Source: an uncultured Bacteroidales bacterium
Lineage (GTDB): Bacteria; Bacteroidota; Bacteroidia; Bacteroidales; Paludibacteraceae
Length of the DNA stretch: 64,000 bases
Direction of reading: 5' to 3'
Assembly (NCBI GenBank): GCA_944321895.1
Contig: CALUNA010000004.1
Location: forward strand, 104,577 to 168,576
In this document: piece after piece, positions 23,545 through 31,311 of the stretch
How positions within the stretch are numbered: position 1 is the stretch's first letter
Layout: the number at the start of each line of letters is the position of its first letter
Notes under the pieces: model-generated
Databases searched by the model: none
The model's input: only the letters and a program-made list of their open reading frames with translations
What the model was told of the DNA's origin: nothing
Made by a program: the position numbers and the translations under genes

Positions 23545-24588
23545 ATGAAAGCATTTATTTCCATTTTCACAGCACTGTTGTTCAATTCGTTGACCGGTGT
23601 CGTATTTGCAGGCGTAACGGGCATTGCGCCTATGCCTGCCGTTTTTGCAGCCAACGCGGCTGCTTGTCTGATGCAACTGGTTCCGCAAGGACTGAGGGCC
23701 GGTGTGCTCACAGAAATCTGGACGGGAGAATTGGTGAAATCACTCCGCGGAAAATTGGACGGCACATGGCTCGACGGCATTCCTGATGCCAGTTCCGTTG
23801 TCAATAACGATGTAATCCACCTGGTGGAAGTGGGTGTTGACCCTGATGTATTGGTCAACAATACGACCTATCCCATTGCGACGCAAAAACTCGACGACAA
23901 GGACATATCCATCAGTCTCGACAAGTTCCAGACCAAGGTCACCCCTATTACCGATGACGAGCTGTATGCCGTTTCCTACGACAAGATGACACGTGTCAAG
24001 GAAAGCCATGCCAACGCCATCAGTGACTCCAAGTTTGCCAAGGCTGCGCATGCCCTTTGTGCACAAGCCAATACAGCCACAACCCCTGTGTTGAAGACCT
24101 CGGGCACGAAAGGAAGTGACGGTCGCAGCCCGATGACCTTGAAGGATGTCATTGCCATGAAGGCAGCTATGGACAAACTGAAAGTGCCGGCAACAGGCCG
24201 CCGTCTGGTGCTCTGTCCCGACCATGTGAACGACTTGCTGGCAAGCGAACAGAGCTTCCGCGAACAGTACAACATCAACCGCACTGACGGCGTAATCGGA
24301 CGTCTCTACGGCTTTGACATCTATGAATTTGCCAACAATCCGCTCTACACGACCGCCGGAGCCAAGAAAACCTTGGGTGCAGTAGCCACAACGGGCGAAT
24401 TCCAATGTTCCTTCGCTTTCTATGCGCCGCGCGTATTCAAGGCAACCGGTTCCACCAAGATGTACTACCGTGAGGCCATTACCGACCCGGAACACCAGCA
24501 GAACACCATCAACTTCCGTCACTACTTCATCTGTATGCCGAAGAAAGAAGATGCCGGTGTTGTGATGACGAGCACCTATAGCGCATAA
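23545..24588 (+). CDS. Major capsid protein with hydrophobic N-terminus
   Basis: 347 residues from the ATG at 23545. Placement directly after protease/scaffold, and the body (KFQTKVTPITDDELYAVSYD, RLVLCPDHVNDLL, FYAPRVFKATGSTKMYYREA), fit an HK97-fold major capsid protein. Oddly, the first 50 residues (MKAFISIFTALLFNSLTGVV and the following Ala-rich stretch) look like a signal or membrane segment. It may be removed by the head protease during maturation. Confidence 0.82.
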   Translation: MKAFISIFTALLFNSLTGVVFAGVTGIAPMPAVFAANAAACLMQLVPQGLRAGVLTEIWTGELVKSLRGKLDGTWLDGIPDASSVVNNDVIHLVEVGVDPDVLVNNTTYPIATQKLDDKDISISLDKFQTKVTPITDDELYAVSYDKMTRVKESHANAISDSKFAKAAHALCAQANTATTPVLKTSGTKGSDGRSPMTLKDVIAMKAAMDKLKVPATGRRLVLCPDHVNDLLASEQSFREQYNINRTDGVIGRLYGFDIYEFANNPLYTTAGAKKTLGAVATTGEFQCSFAFYAPRVFKATGSTKMYYREAITDPEHQQNTINFRHYFICMPKKEDAGVVMTSTYSA

Positions 24589-24592
24589 CGAT

Positions 24593-25057
24593 ATGGCTGG
24601 ATTGAAATATCTGGTTATCCACTGTACAGCCACGCCGGAAGGCCGTGAAGTGTCGTCTGACGATATACGGGCATGGCACACCAACCCGGTAAGCAAGGGT
24701 GGGCGTGGCTGGAAACAGGTGGGATATACCGATTTGGTACATTTGGACGGAACGGTGGAGCGGCTGGTCAACAACAACGAAGATGCCCATGTTGACCCGT
24801 GGGAAATTACCAACGGAGCGGCTGGCTACAACGGAGTGAGCCGGCATATTGTCTATGCTGGCGGACTGGACAGGCAAAAACGCTCAAAGGATACACGGAC
24901 GGAAGCACAGAAAGATGCACTTGCTTCCTATGTACGGGATTTCCATCGCCGCTTTCCGGAGGTGAAGATTGTAGGACACAACGAGCTTGACAAAGGAAAG
25001 GCATGTCCGTCTTTCTGTGTGCAGGATTGGTTGGAGTCAATAGGTATAAACCAGTAA
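24593..25057 (+). CDS. N-acetylmuramoyl-L-alanine amidase endolysin (Amidase_2)
   Basis: 154 residues, the size of T7 lysozyme (151). Zinc ligands are His10 (YLVIHCTAT), His129 (VGHNEL) and Cys138 (KACPSF), with Tyr45 in VGYTD at the catalytic position. It cleaves peptidoglycan peptide from muramic acid at lysis. No signal peptide is present, and no separate holin gene is recognised here. It lies four bases after the capsid gene, directly ahead of the spanin pair. Confidence 0.9.
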   Translation: MAGLKYLVIHCTATPEGREVSSDDIRAWHTNPVSKGGRGWKQVGYTDLVHLDGTVERLVNNNEDAHVDPWEITNGAAGYNGVSRHIVYAGGLDRQKRSKDTRTEAQKDALASYVRDFHRRFPEVKIVGHNELDKGKACPSFCVQDWLESIGINQ

Positions 25058-25070
25058 AACAAGATAAATC

Positions 25071-25589
25071 ATGGAGTTCAGCGAATGGCTCAATTACATA
25101 TTGGGAGGAGGATTGCTGGCGTGTATAGTGGGCATTCTTACACTGAAGGCCACCGTCAAAAGAGCCAACGCCGAAGCGGAAAAGGCCAAAGCAGAGGCAG
25201 AAAGGGCGAAGGCCGAAGCGGAAACCGTACGTATTGACAACGCTGAACGGGCCACGAGGATATTGATTGAAAACATTGTCGAACCCTTAAAACAGGAATT
25301 GAGTGAAACGAGAGAGGAATTGCGCGATGTCAAAAGGGAATTTGGCTCCACCAAGCGCGAAATGGCGCGTTTCCGCAAAGCGGTTGAGTCGGCCAACAGT
25401 TGCAGGTATAATGCTGATTGTCCTGTGTTGCACAAGCTGCGTGACATCCCGAAAGGCAGTGCAGTCAGCCCGGCAAACCGTACAGTGGAAATCCGCGGAC
25501 AGCCTCGCCCGCGTGGAGCGCGTGATAAGGTTGCAGACAGTGCCGATGTCGCAGCTAACGATGAAGATTCCGCTCGACAGCCTCCGTAA
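25071..25589 (+). CDS. Inner-membrane spanin-like protein (Rz-like)
   Basis: 172 residues. An N-terminal membrane segment (LNYILGGGLLACIVGILTL, about 7-25) is followed by a long charged coiled coil with AEAEKAKAEAERAKAEAE repeats. This topology, next to the endolysin, suits an inner-membrane spanin. The last 60 codons overlap the lipoprotein gene in another frame. Confidence 0.72.
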   Translation: MEFSEWLNYILGGGLLACIVGILTLKATVKRANAEAEKAKAEAERAKAEAETVRIDNAERATRILIENIVEPLKQELSETREELRDVKREFGSTKREMARFRKAVESANSCRYNADCPVLHKLRDIPKGSAVSPANRTVEIRGQPRPRGARDKVADSADVAANDEDSARQPP

Positions 25590-25899
25590 ACTTCCTGAGG
25601 GAGCGGAATACAGGGCAAAGAGCGGACGGGCATCGGCTATGGTCAAAACAAGGGGAGACACCCTGCTCGTCCATGCGGAGTGTGACAGCCTGCAGCGCTG
25701 GTGTGAATACTACGAACGGGAGGCTGGCTTCTATCGGGAGGCCTACAATGAAGCACAACGCCTCCTTGAAGAAACGCAAGAGAAGCATTCCCATCCCTTC
25801 AAGGCGGGAATCATCGCCTTTTTTGCCGGAGTGGCGACCGGCATAATACTAACCTTTTTATTCAAAAGATTATGGCAAGAAATTTTATGTACGGCATAG
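25411..25899 (+). CDS. Outer-membrane spanin-like lipoprotein overlapping Rz-like gene
   Basis: 162 residues starting inside the preceding gene in a different frame. The start MLIVLCCTSCVTS has a lipobox-type Cys at about residue 10. The middle is a helical region, and the end has a strong membrane segment (AGIIAFFAGVATGIILTFLF). Out-of-frame overlap of Rz1 with Rz is a classic phage lysis arrangement. A C-terminal membrane segment is unusual for Rz1, so the division of labour may differ. A longer upstream start (25303) is possible. It overlaps the tube gene by 28 bases. Confidence 0.68.
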   Translation: MLIVLCCTSCVTSRKAVQSARQTVQWKSADSLARVERVIRLQTVPMSQLTMKIPLDSLRKLPEGAEYRAKSGRASAMVKTRGDTLLVHAECDSLQRWCEYYEREAGFYREAYNEAQRLLEETQEKHSHPFKAGIIAFFAGVATGIILTFLFKRLWQEILCTA

Positions 25900-26357
25900 C
25901 CGAATTGAAGTTCGGCGAAAAGACAGTCGGCTATATTGAAAAAGGATCGTTCGACTGGGGCGGCTCAAAACCCGAAAGTACCGACATTGAGGCTGAACAA
26001 GTGCCAGATGCACCCGTGTTGTCGCTGGCGCAGAAAAACGGGCAGATTTCACCCACATTCAACCTCATACAGTTGGACTACGAAACACTGCAGGCCATGC
26101 TGGGAGGCGAACTGGTCGGTTCAACTGGCAGCTATACGGGTTGGAAAGCACCGACAAGTCTCATACAGATTTCCGGAGCATGGACCATCAAGCTGGTCAG
26201 CGGACAAACGGTCAGCATACCCAACGGCATGATAATGGCCAACCTGGGTGGAAAGCTCACCATGACGGAAGTGTCCAAACTGGAATGCCAGCTCAAGGTG
26301 CTCAAACCGTCCGATGGTTCAGCCCCATACGAAATCAACGACACTGTGGAGGAATGA
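25872..26357 (+). CDS. Tail tube protein
   Basis: 161 residues, beta-rich, in the position of the tail tube gene ahead of the chaperone pair. The pattern YGIAELKFGEKTVGYIEKGS and WTIKLVSGQTVSIPNGMIMA with KLTMTEVSKLECQLKVLKP resembles siphophage-type tube proteins. No sheath gene is seen, so the tail is probably non-contractile, unlike Mu. Confidence 0.72.
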   Translation: MARNFMYGIAELKFGEKTVGYIEKGSFDWGGSKPESTDIEAEQVPDAPVLSLAQKNGQISPTFNLIQLDYETLQAMLGGELVGSTGSYTGWKAPTSLIQISGAWTIKLVSGQTVSIPNGMIMANLGGKLTMTEVSKLECQLKVLKPSDGSAPYEINDTVEE

Positions 26358-26358
26358 T

Positions 26359-26850
26359 ATGGATGCTGCCACTATCCGACGCATTGAAAAAGAAGGAGCG
26401 GAAGCCTTGCTCGACATGGGGGTTTCCGTCCCTCTCAAAGAAATAAGGCTTCCTTTCCGCAGGAAGCCTGTTTTGTTTCGTATGACCATGAAACGCCCCT
26501 GCATGGACGGGCAGCTGCACATCGCACGCATATACCTTTCCATGAATGTAACGGCCGAACAGATGAAGGCATTCAGCAAAGAGGAACAGATGGAATTCCT
26601 CGTCAAAAACATCAAGCCGGTGAGCCGCATGCTGGCCTATACACTCTGCCGCAGCTTTCTGATGCGCCGCATGGGAATCAGTCTGGGAGCATGGTTCATA
26701 CGCAACTTTGTAGAACACCGTTATGCTCTCTACCTGTTCAGGACTTTCGTCCGGCTCATGGGAACAGACCCTTTTATAAGTATTATCAGATCGGCGGAAC
26801 GGGCGAACCCGATGAAAGCACGACTGAGCCACACAGCAAAGGGGAGTTAA
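26359..26850 (+). CDS. Tail assembly chaperone, zero-frame product
   Basis: 163 residues. Together with the following -1 frame this is the gpG/gpGT-type chaperone that recruits tape measure and tube protein. Position between tube and tape measure genes and an out-of-frame overlap with the next ORF are diagnostic. The zero-frame product ends at SHTAKGS. The slippery site C CCT TTT at 26769 lies at codons 138-139. Confidence 0.82.
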   Translation: MDAATIRRIEKEGAEALLDMGVSVPLKEIRLPFRRKPVLFRMTMKRPCMDGQLHIARIYLSMNVTAEQMKAFSKEEQMEFLVKNIKPVSRMLAYTLCRSFLMRRMGISLGAWFIRNFVEHRYALYLFRTFVRLMGTDPFISIIRSAERANPMKARLSHTAKGS

Positions 26851-27071
26851 AGAGCCGCTACGAAGGCTCTCATAGCCCCTTCGGATTTATAGGACAAATC
26901 GCTTCGGCAACCGGATGGACGGTTGACTACATACTGAAAAAGGTAAACTACCAGACGCTCATCATGATGCTGAGCGACGCACCCAAATATGTCACACAGC
27001 AGAATGAAGAAAAGGATGCCGAAGAGGAAGCCAATGAAATAGCCGGATTTTTCCAAACCAAATTGAATTAG
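26691..27071 (+). CDS. Tail assembly chaperone, -1 frameshift extension
   Basis: The useful part begins at 26775. Slipping at CCCTTTT joins residue 139 of the upstream product to YKYYQIGGTGEPDESTTEPH, giving about 237 residues. The extension has a helical segment, FIGQIASATGWTVDYILKKV. An ATG at 26691 exists, but translation from it would give an unconvincing N-terminus. It ends four bases before the tape measure gene, as in other siphophages. Confidence 0.8.
   Translation: MVHTQLCRTPLCSLPVQDFRPAHGNRPFYKYYQIGGTGEPDESTTEPHSKGELKSRYEGSHSPFGFIGQIASATGWTVDYILKKVNYQTLIMMLSDAPKYVTQQNEEKDAEEEANEIAGFFQTKLN
26769..26775 (+). promoter_or_regulatory. Programmed -1 frameshift heptamer CCCTTTT
   Basis: Zero-frame codons read GAC CCT TTT ATA, so the heptamer is C CCT TTT (X XXY YYZ). 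After the slip the reading is CCC TTT TAT AAG, which enters the extension frame. It sits inside the only overlap of the two frames. A stimulatory downstream structure was not resolved by eye. Confidence 0.78.
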
Positions 27072-27075
27072 ACGG

Positions 27076-30000
27076 ATGAAACCTGTAGAAATAGAGTTCC
27101 TGATGAAAGACCGCCTTACGCCCGGACTGGGTAAGGCCGGCAAAAGTATAGATGAATTGGCATCCAAGGCTTCGCTGACACAGGATGAGCTGGAGGCCGT
27201 CAACCTGAGAATGCAGGATTTGCGCAACATCATCGCGCTACTCGACGCACAGATGGAACAGTTGCGCCTGGCGGGCACCAACGCGTCGCCCGATTTGGAC
27301 CAAAGTGCCAACATTGCCCGGATTGAAGCACTGCAAACGAAAATCAGGGAACTGGAAGCGCAACTGGTACAACTGAAGGGTGTTGCCGAAAAGACGACGG
27401 TCATACCCGAAAGCATGCCACAGGCGGGGCAGAAATTCAACAGCCTCCACATGAGCATACAGCAGCTGGCACGCGAAATGCCCACATTGGCCATGGGGCC
27501 GCAGATTTTCTTCATGGCCATCAGCAACAACCTGCCCATATTCGCTGATGCCGTATCCAGCGCGCGCAAGGAATACGAAGCGTTGGTGGCAGCCGGACAA
27601 AAGGCAACCCCCGTGTGGAAACAGATGCTCAAGTCACTGCTGTCATGGCAGACTGCCATGACGGCTGGTGTCATGCTGCTCACCATGTATGGCGCAGAAA
27701 TCGTCAACTGGACCAAAAACCTGTTTACCGCCAAGAACAGGCTGGAAGAATTCAATATTTCCGCACAGGAAATGGTCGATATTGAAAAGAACGCGCGTGC
27801 CGAAATGCTCAAGACACGTTTTGAAATTGACTCCGTCATATCCAGCCTCAGGGAGTTCAAGGGAAGCAAGGAGCAGGAAAAAGCCATGGTGGAACAGCTC
27901 AACAGCAAATACGGCGAGTCCTTCGGCTATTACCAGACGATAGCCGAATGGTATGACGTGCTGACGGCCAAAGGCGCGGCTTATACGCAGATGCTTTTCT
28001 TGCAAAACAAACAACAGGCGCTAATTAACAAAGCCACAGAAGCCGATGAGGAAGTAGCCAAACTGGAAGCGCAGAAACCCGAAGAAGCGGAAAGTGCCAT
28101 GGGCTGGTTGAAAAAATGGGCAATCTATTTCGCGCAGGGACAAATGGCGCAGCAGGGAAACACATCCTATGATGCAGAAACCATCATTGCGGAAGAAAAC
28201 CAGAAAAACTACGACACGCTCATGGAAAACCTGAAAACCCGAAGGGATGGATTTCTGGAGGAAGCCAGGGAAATATCGGAGCAAATAGCAGCCTTGTCTG
28301 ATTCAGCAGGATTAGGAAAGCACAATAAGTCAAAAACTGACAAAGATACGACCGAAGAAGACCGCCTGAGGGCACTTGCCGAACTGGGCAAGGAAATGGC
28401 AGATTTGAGACGGAAGAACGACGAGGGCGAGGTGAACGCCATGCAGGAGGGAACCCAAAAGAAACTTGCCCAAATTGAACTGGAATACAAGCAACAGAAA
28501 GAGGCTATCGATACAAAGGCCGCTGAACTGAAAGAACTGAACCGGCAGGCAGGACTGTCGCCGGAACTTACCGGAGAACAACAACAGGAAATTGACCGCG
28601 CCAACAGCCTGAACGAGGAACAGCGCTTGCAGAAAGTGACCGAGGTCTATCAGGCGGAGTTTGACGCCATGCGTGAACACCTGAAGGAATACGGCAATTT
28701 CCAGCAGCAGAAACTGGCCATTGCACAGGAATATGCAGAAAAGATACAGGCCGCAACATCTGAGGGCGAAAAAATGTCGCTTACGGTGGAACGCGATAGC
28801 AAACTGGCAGGCATAGAGGCACAGGAACTGAAAGCGAATATGGATTGGGGCACGGTGTTCGGAGAGTTCGGAGGCATGTTTGCCGAAGTCATACGGCCCG
28901 TGCTGGCCGATGCAAAAGCCTATATGCAGACCGATGAATTCAAGAATGCCGACCAGGCCAGCCAAGAGGCTTTGGTGGCGGCCGTACAACAGATGCAGGA
29001 GTCATTGGGCGGAGTGGAAAAAGTCAGTTTCCGGCAGTTGGGCAACGAAGTGAAAGACTACCAGAACGCCATGCAGCAGCTCAAGGCGGCACAGGCGGAA
29101 TATGCGGGCACTTATGCGACACTGGTAGCAGCACAACAGGAATATGTAAAGGCCATGGCGGAAGGCAGCGAAGAAGAGCGGCAGGCAGCACAGCAGGCTT
29201 TGGAAAACGCGCAGATGCAGGCCGACGCAGCCACACAGAACATAAATACCCTGCAGGACAATGCCACAGCCGCGCAACAGGCCGTGAACAACACTGCCAC
29301 CCAACTGAAAGCGAGCATGGACAATGTGCGCAGTGGATTGCAGCAGATAGCCTCAGGAAGCCTTACCGGGGCATACGACGGACTGATAACCCTCGGCAAG
29401 GGAGCAGCTGCCATAGGCGGAAAGGTGGGAGATGCATTTGGAAAGTTGGCCGATTCCATGGAAAACGTACCGGTTCTGGGGTGGATTGTCAGCATTATCG
29501 ACCTTTTCAAGGACGGTATCAGTGTTGTGATTGAAGGACTGCTGGATGCGGTTTTTGATGCCATAAGCGGTATTCTGGGTGATATATTCTCCGGGCAGTT
29601 ATTTGTTACGATAGCAGAATCTTTGCTGGAAGGTGTAAGCAAGATATTTGATGCGCTCACTTTCGGCGCTTTCTCAAACTGGGTAGGAAATGGTGAAAGC
29701 GACAAGAACCTGCAGAGCGACATGGAGCTGCTGGCAAAATCAAACGACAATCTGCGGCAAAGCATCGACAACCTGGCTGACCGCATGGAAGATGCGGCGG
29801 TGTCAGAAGCGACGGATGTATATGAACGGCAAAAGCAGCTCATGGCTGAACAAATTGCCAACACCCAGCAAATGATGCAACGCTCCGGCGCAGCTTACAG
29901 CAATGGATTCTTGGGAATGGGTGGTGAGCGTTCATCCAATTATCAAATAAATAACGCCATGTCCAGTTCCGATTGGGCCCGGATCAGCAATATAGTAGGC

Positions 30001-30780
30001 AGGAACGTAAACAATGCAAGTGACTTTTGGGGACTGTCGAGCGAGGAAATGGCAAAGGTAGCCGACGAGGCAACCGACCTCTACACCAAAATACAGCAGG
30101 CTGCATCGTCAGGACACGAAGACGCCGGACAGTACATGGATGAATACATTGCCTATTACAAGGAACTGGATGAACTGCAGGACGCCTATCTCGAAAAACT
30201 GACCGGCGTGTCGTTCGACAGCGTTCGCGACAGTTTCAAGAGCACATTGCTCAACATGGATGCCGATGCCGAAACCTTTGCCGAGAGTTTCAACAACAGT
30301 ATGCTTGAAGCTTTAGTGGAGGGCATGATGAGCGAAAAATATACCCAACGACTCCGGGAATGGTATGAGAATTTTGCAAATTCCATGAAAGATGGGGATA
30401 TGACCCAGCAGGAAATCGATGCCCTCAGGAATGAATACAATGCGATAGTCAACGACGCGTTGGAGGAACGCAATTCCATCATGGAAGCCACCGGCATTGA
30501 TACGGAAGCAGGAACTGGCGGAGTGAACCAAAGTGCCAAGCAGGGAGGATTTGCAGCGATGACACAAGACCAGGGCACAAAGCTCGAAGGCATGTTTACA
30601 TCCGGTCTGCAGCATTGGTCAGGCATGCATACCATCATGGAGAGCGTCAGCGACAAAATGTCGTCGGCAGAAAACCATTTGGCGCGTATTGCCGAAAATA
30701 CAGGAACCAGCGCATCACATCTGGGAGAAATCAAGGAAGAGATACGGAAAATCATCAGGGACGGACTGAAAATGAAATAA
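27076..30780 (+). CDS. Tail tape measure protein
   Basis: 1234 residues. The N-terminal coiled region (LTQDELEAVNLRMQDLRNII) and a large Ala/Gln-rich helical middle (about 430-760, AEYAGTYATLVAAQQEYVKA) are typical. Hydrophobic segments at about 790-860 (VPVLGWIVSIIDLFKDGISV, LLDAVFDAISGILGDIFSGQ) resemble tape measure membrane-insertion regions. It sets tail length and may form the DNA channel. The length suggests a tail well over 100 nm by the usual rule, but that is an extrapolation. Confidence 0.88.
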   Translation: MKPVEIEFLMKDRLTPGLGKAGKSIDELASKASLTQDELEAVNLRMQDLRNIIALLDAQMEQLRLAGTNASPDLDQSANIARIEALQTKIRELEAQLVQLKGVAEKTTVIPESMPQAGQKFNSLHMSIQQLAREMPTLAMGPQIFFMAISNNLPIFADAVSSARKEYEALVAAGQKATPVWKQMLKSLLSWQTAMTAGVMLLTMYGAEIVNWTKNLFTAKNRLEEFNISAQEMVDIEKNARAEMLKTRFEIDSVISSLREFKGSKEQEKAMVEQLNSKYGESFGYYQTIAEWYDVLTAKGAAYTQMLFLQNKQQALINKATEADEEVAKLEAQKPEEAESAMGWLKKWAIYFAQGQMAQQGNTSYDAETIIAEENQKNYDTLMENLKTRRDGFLEEAREISEQIAALSDSAGLGKHNKSKTDKDTTEEDRLRALAELGKEMADLRRKNDEGEVNAMQEGTQKKLAQIELEYKQQKEAIDTKAAELKELNRQAGLSPELTGEQQQEIDRANSLNEEQRLQKVTEVYQAEFDAMREHLKEYGNFQQQKLAIAQEYAEKIQAATSEGEKMSLTVERDSKLAGIEAQELKANMDWGTVFGEFGGMFAEVIRPVLADAKAYMQTDEFKNADQASQEALVAAVQQMQESLGGVEKVSFRQLGNEVKDYQNAMQQLKAAQAEYAGTYATLVAAQQEYVKAMAEGSEEERQAAQQALENAQMQADAATQNINTLQDNATAAQQAVNNTATQLKASMDNVRSGLQQIASGSLTGAYDGLITLGKGAAAIGGKVGDAFGKLADSMENVPVLGWIVSIIDLFKDGISVVIEGLLDAVFDAISGILGDIFSGQLFVTIAESLLEGVSKIFDALTFGAFSNWVGNGESDKNLQSDMELLAKSNDNLRQSIDNLADRMEDAAVSEATDVYERQKQLMAEQIANTQQMMQRSGAAYSNGFLGMGGERSSNYQINNAMSSSDWARISNIVGRNVNNASDFWGLSSEEMAKVADEATDLYTKIQQAASSGHEDAGQYMDEYIAYYKELDELQDAYLEKLTGVSFDSVRDSFKSTLLNMDADAETFAESFNNSMLEALVEGMMSEKYTQRLREWYENFANSMKDGDMTQQEIDALRNEYNAIVNDALEERNSIMEATGIDTEAGTGGVNQSAKQGGFAAMTQDQGTKLEGMFTSGLQHWSGMHTIMESVSDKMSSAENHLARIAENTGTSASHLGEIKEEIRKIIRDGLKMK

Positions 30781-30799
30781 CACCCAAAACACAGACATT

Positions 30800-31264
30800 A
30801 TGGACAGGATATTGGCAGGATTGCTTATCATCAACGGCAAGGACGTGTGGACGGAATACGGAGCGTTTCTGGCCGAAACGAAGCGCGGTGGCATGGACAA
30901 TCTCACTGCATTGCTCACGCCAAGCAAGACCAAGACCGAAACGGCTGTTGACATACGTGAACTCAATGGAGAGAAATATGCAACCACACTCACGCCACGC
31001 AACCAACCCCGTGACGTGGAGCTCCAATTCGCTCTTTTCAACAAAACGCGGCAAGGATGGCTCACCAGCTATTTCGCCTTCATCAATTTCCTCAAGCAGG
31101 GCAACGGCGGATGGCTCGACATGGAGTTTCCGCAAATCGGCCTGAATCTGCATGTACGATATACGGACAGCGGGAAATTCCAACCGCTTACCTATCTCTG
31201 GCAGGAAGGCGTGCACGCTGGCAGGTTCAAGGTGAAATTCCGGGAACCTGACCCCATTATTTAA
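30800..31264 (+). CDS. Distal tail protein-like
   Basis: 154 residues between the tape measure and the tail-tip gene, the usual place for a Dit-like hub protein. Segments DVWTEYGAFLAETKRGGMDN and LTPRNQPRDVELQFALF fit a beta-sandwich Dit N-domain; no sugar-binding extension is visible. Confidence 0.65.
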   Translation: MDRILAGLLIINGKDVWTEYGAFLAETKRGGMDNLTALLTPSKTKTETAVDIRELNGEKYATTLTPRNQPRDVELQFALFNKTRQGWLTSYFAFINFLKQGNGGWLDMEFPQIGLNLHVRYTDSGKFQPLTYLWQEGVHAGRFKVKFREPDPII

Positions 31265-31311
31265 AACTGCATTCTAACATCATTCTAACAACAATCTAAT
31301 CACATTCAAAC

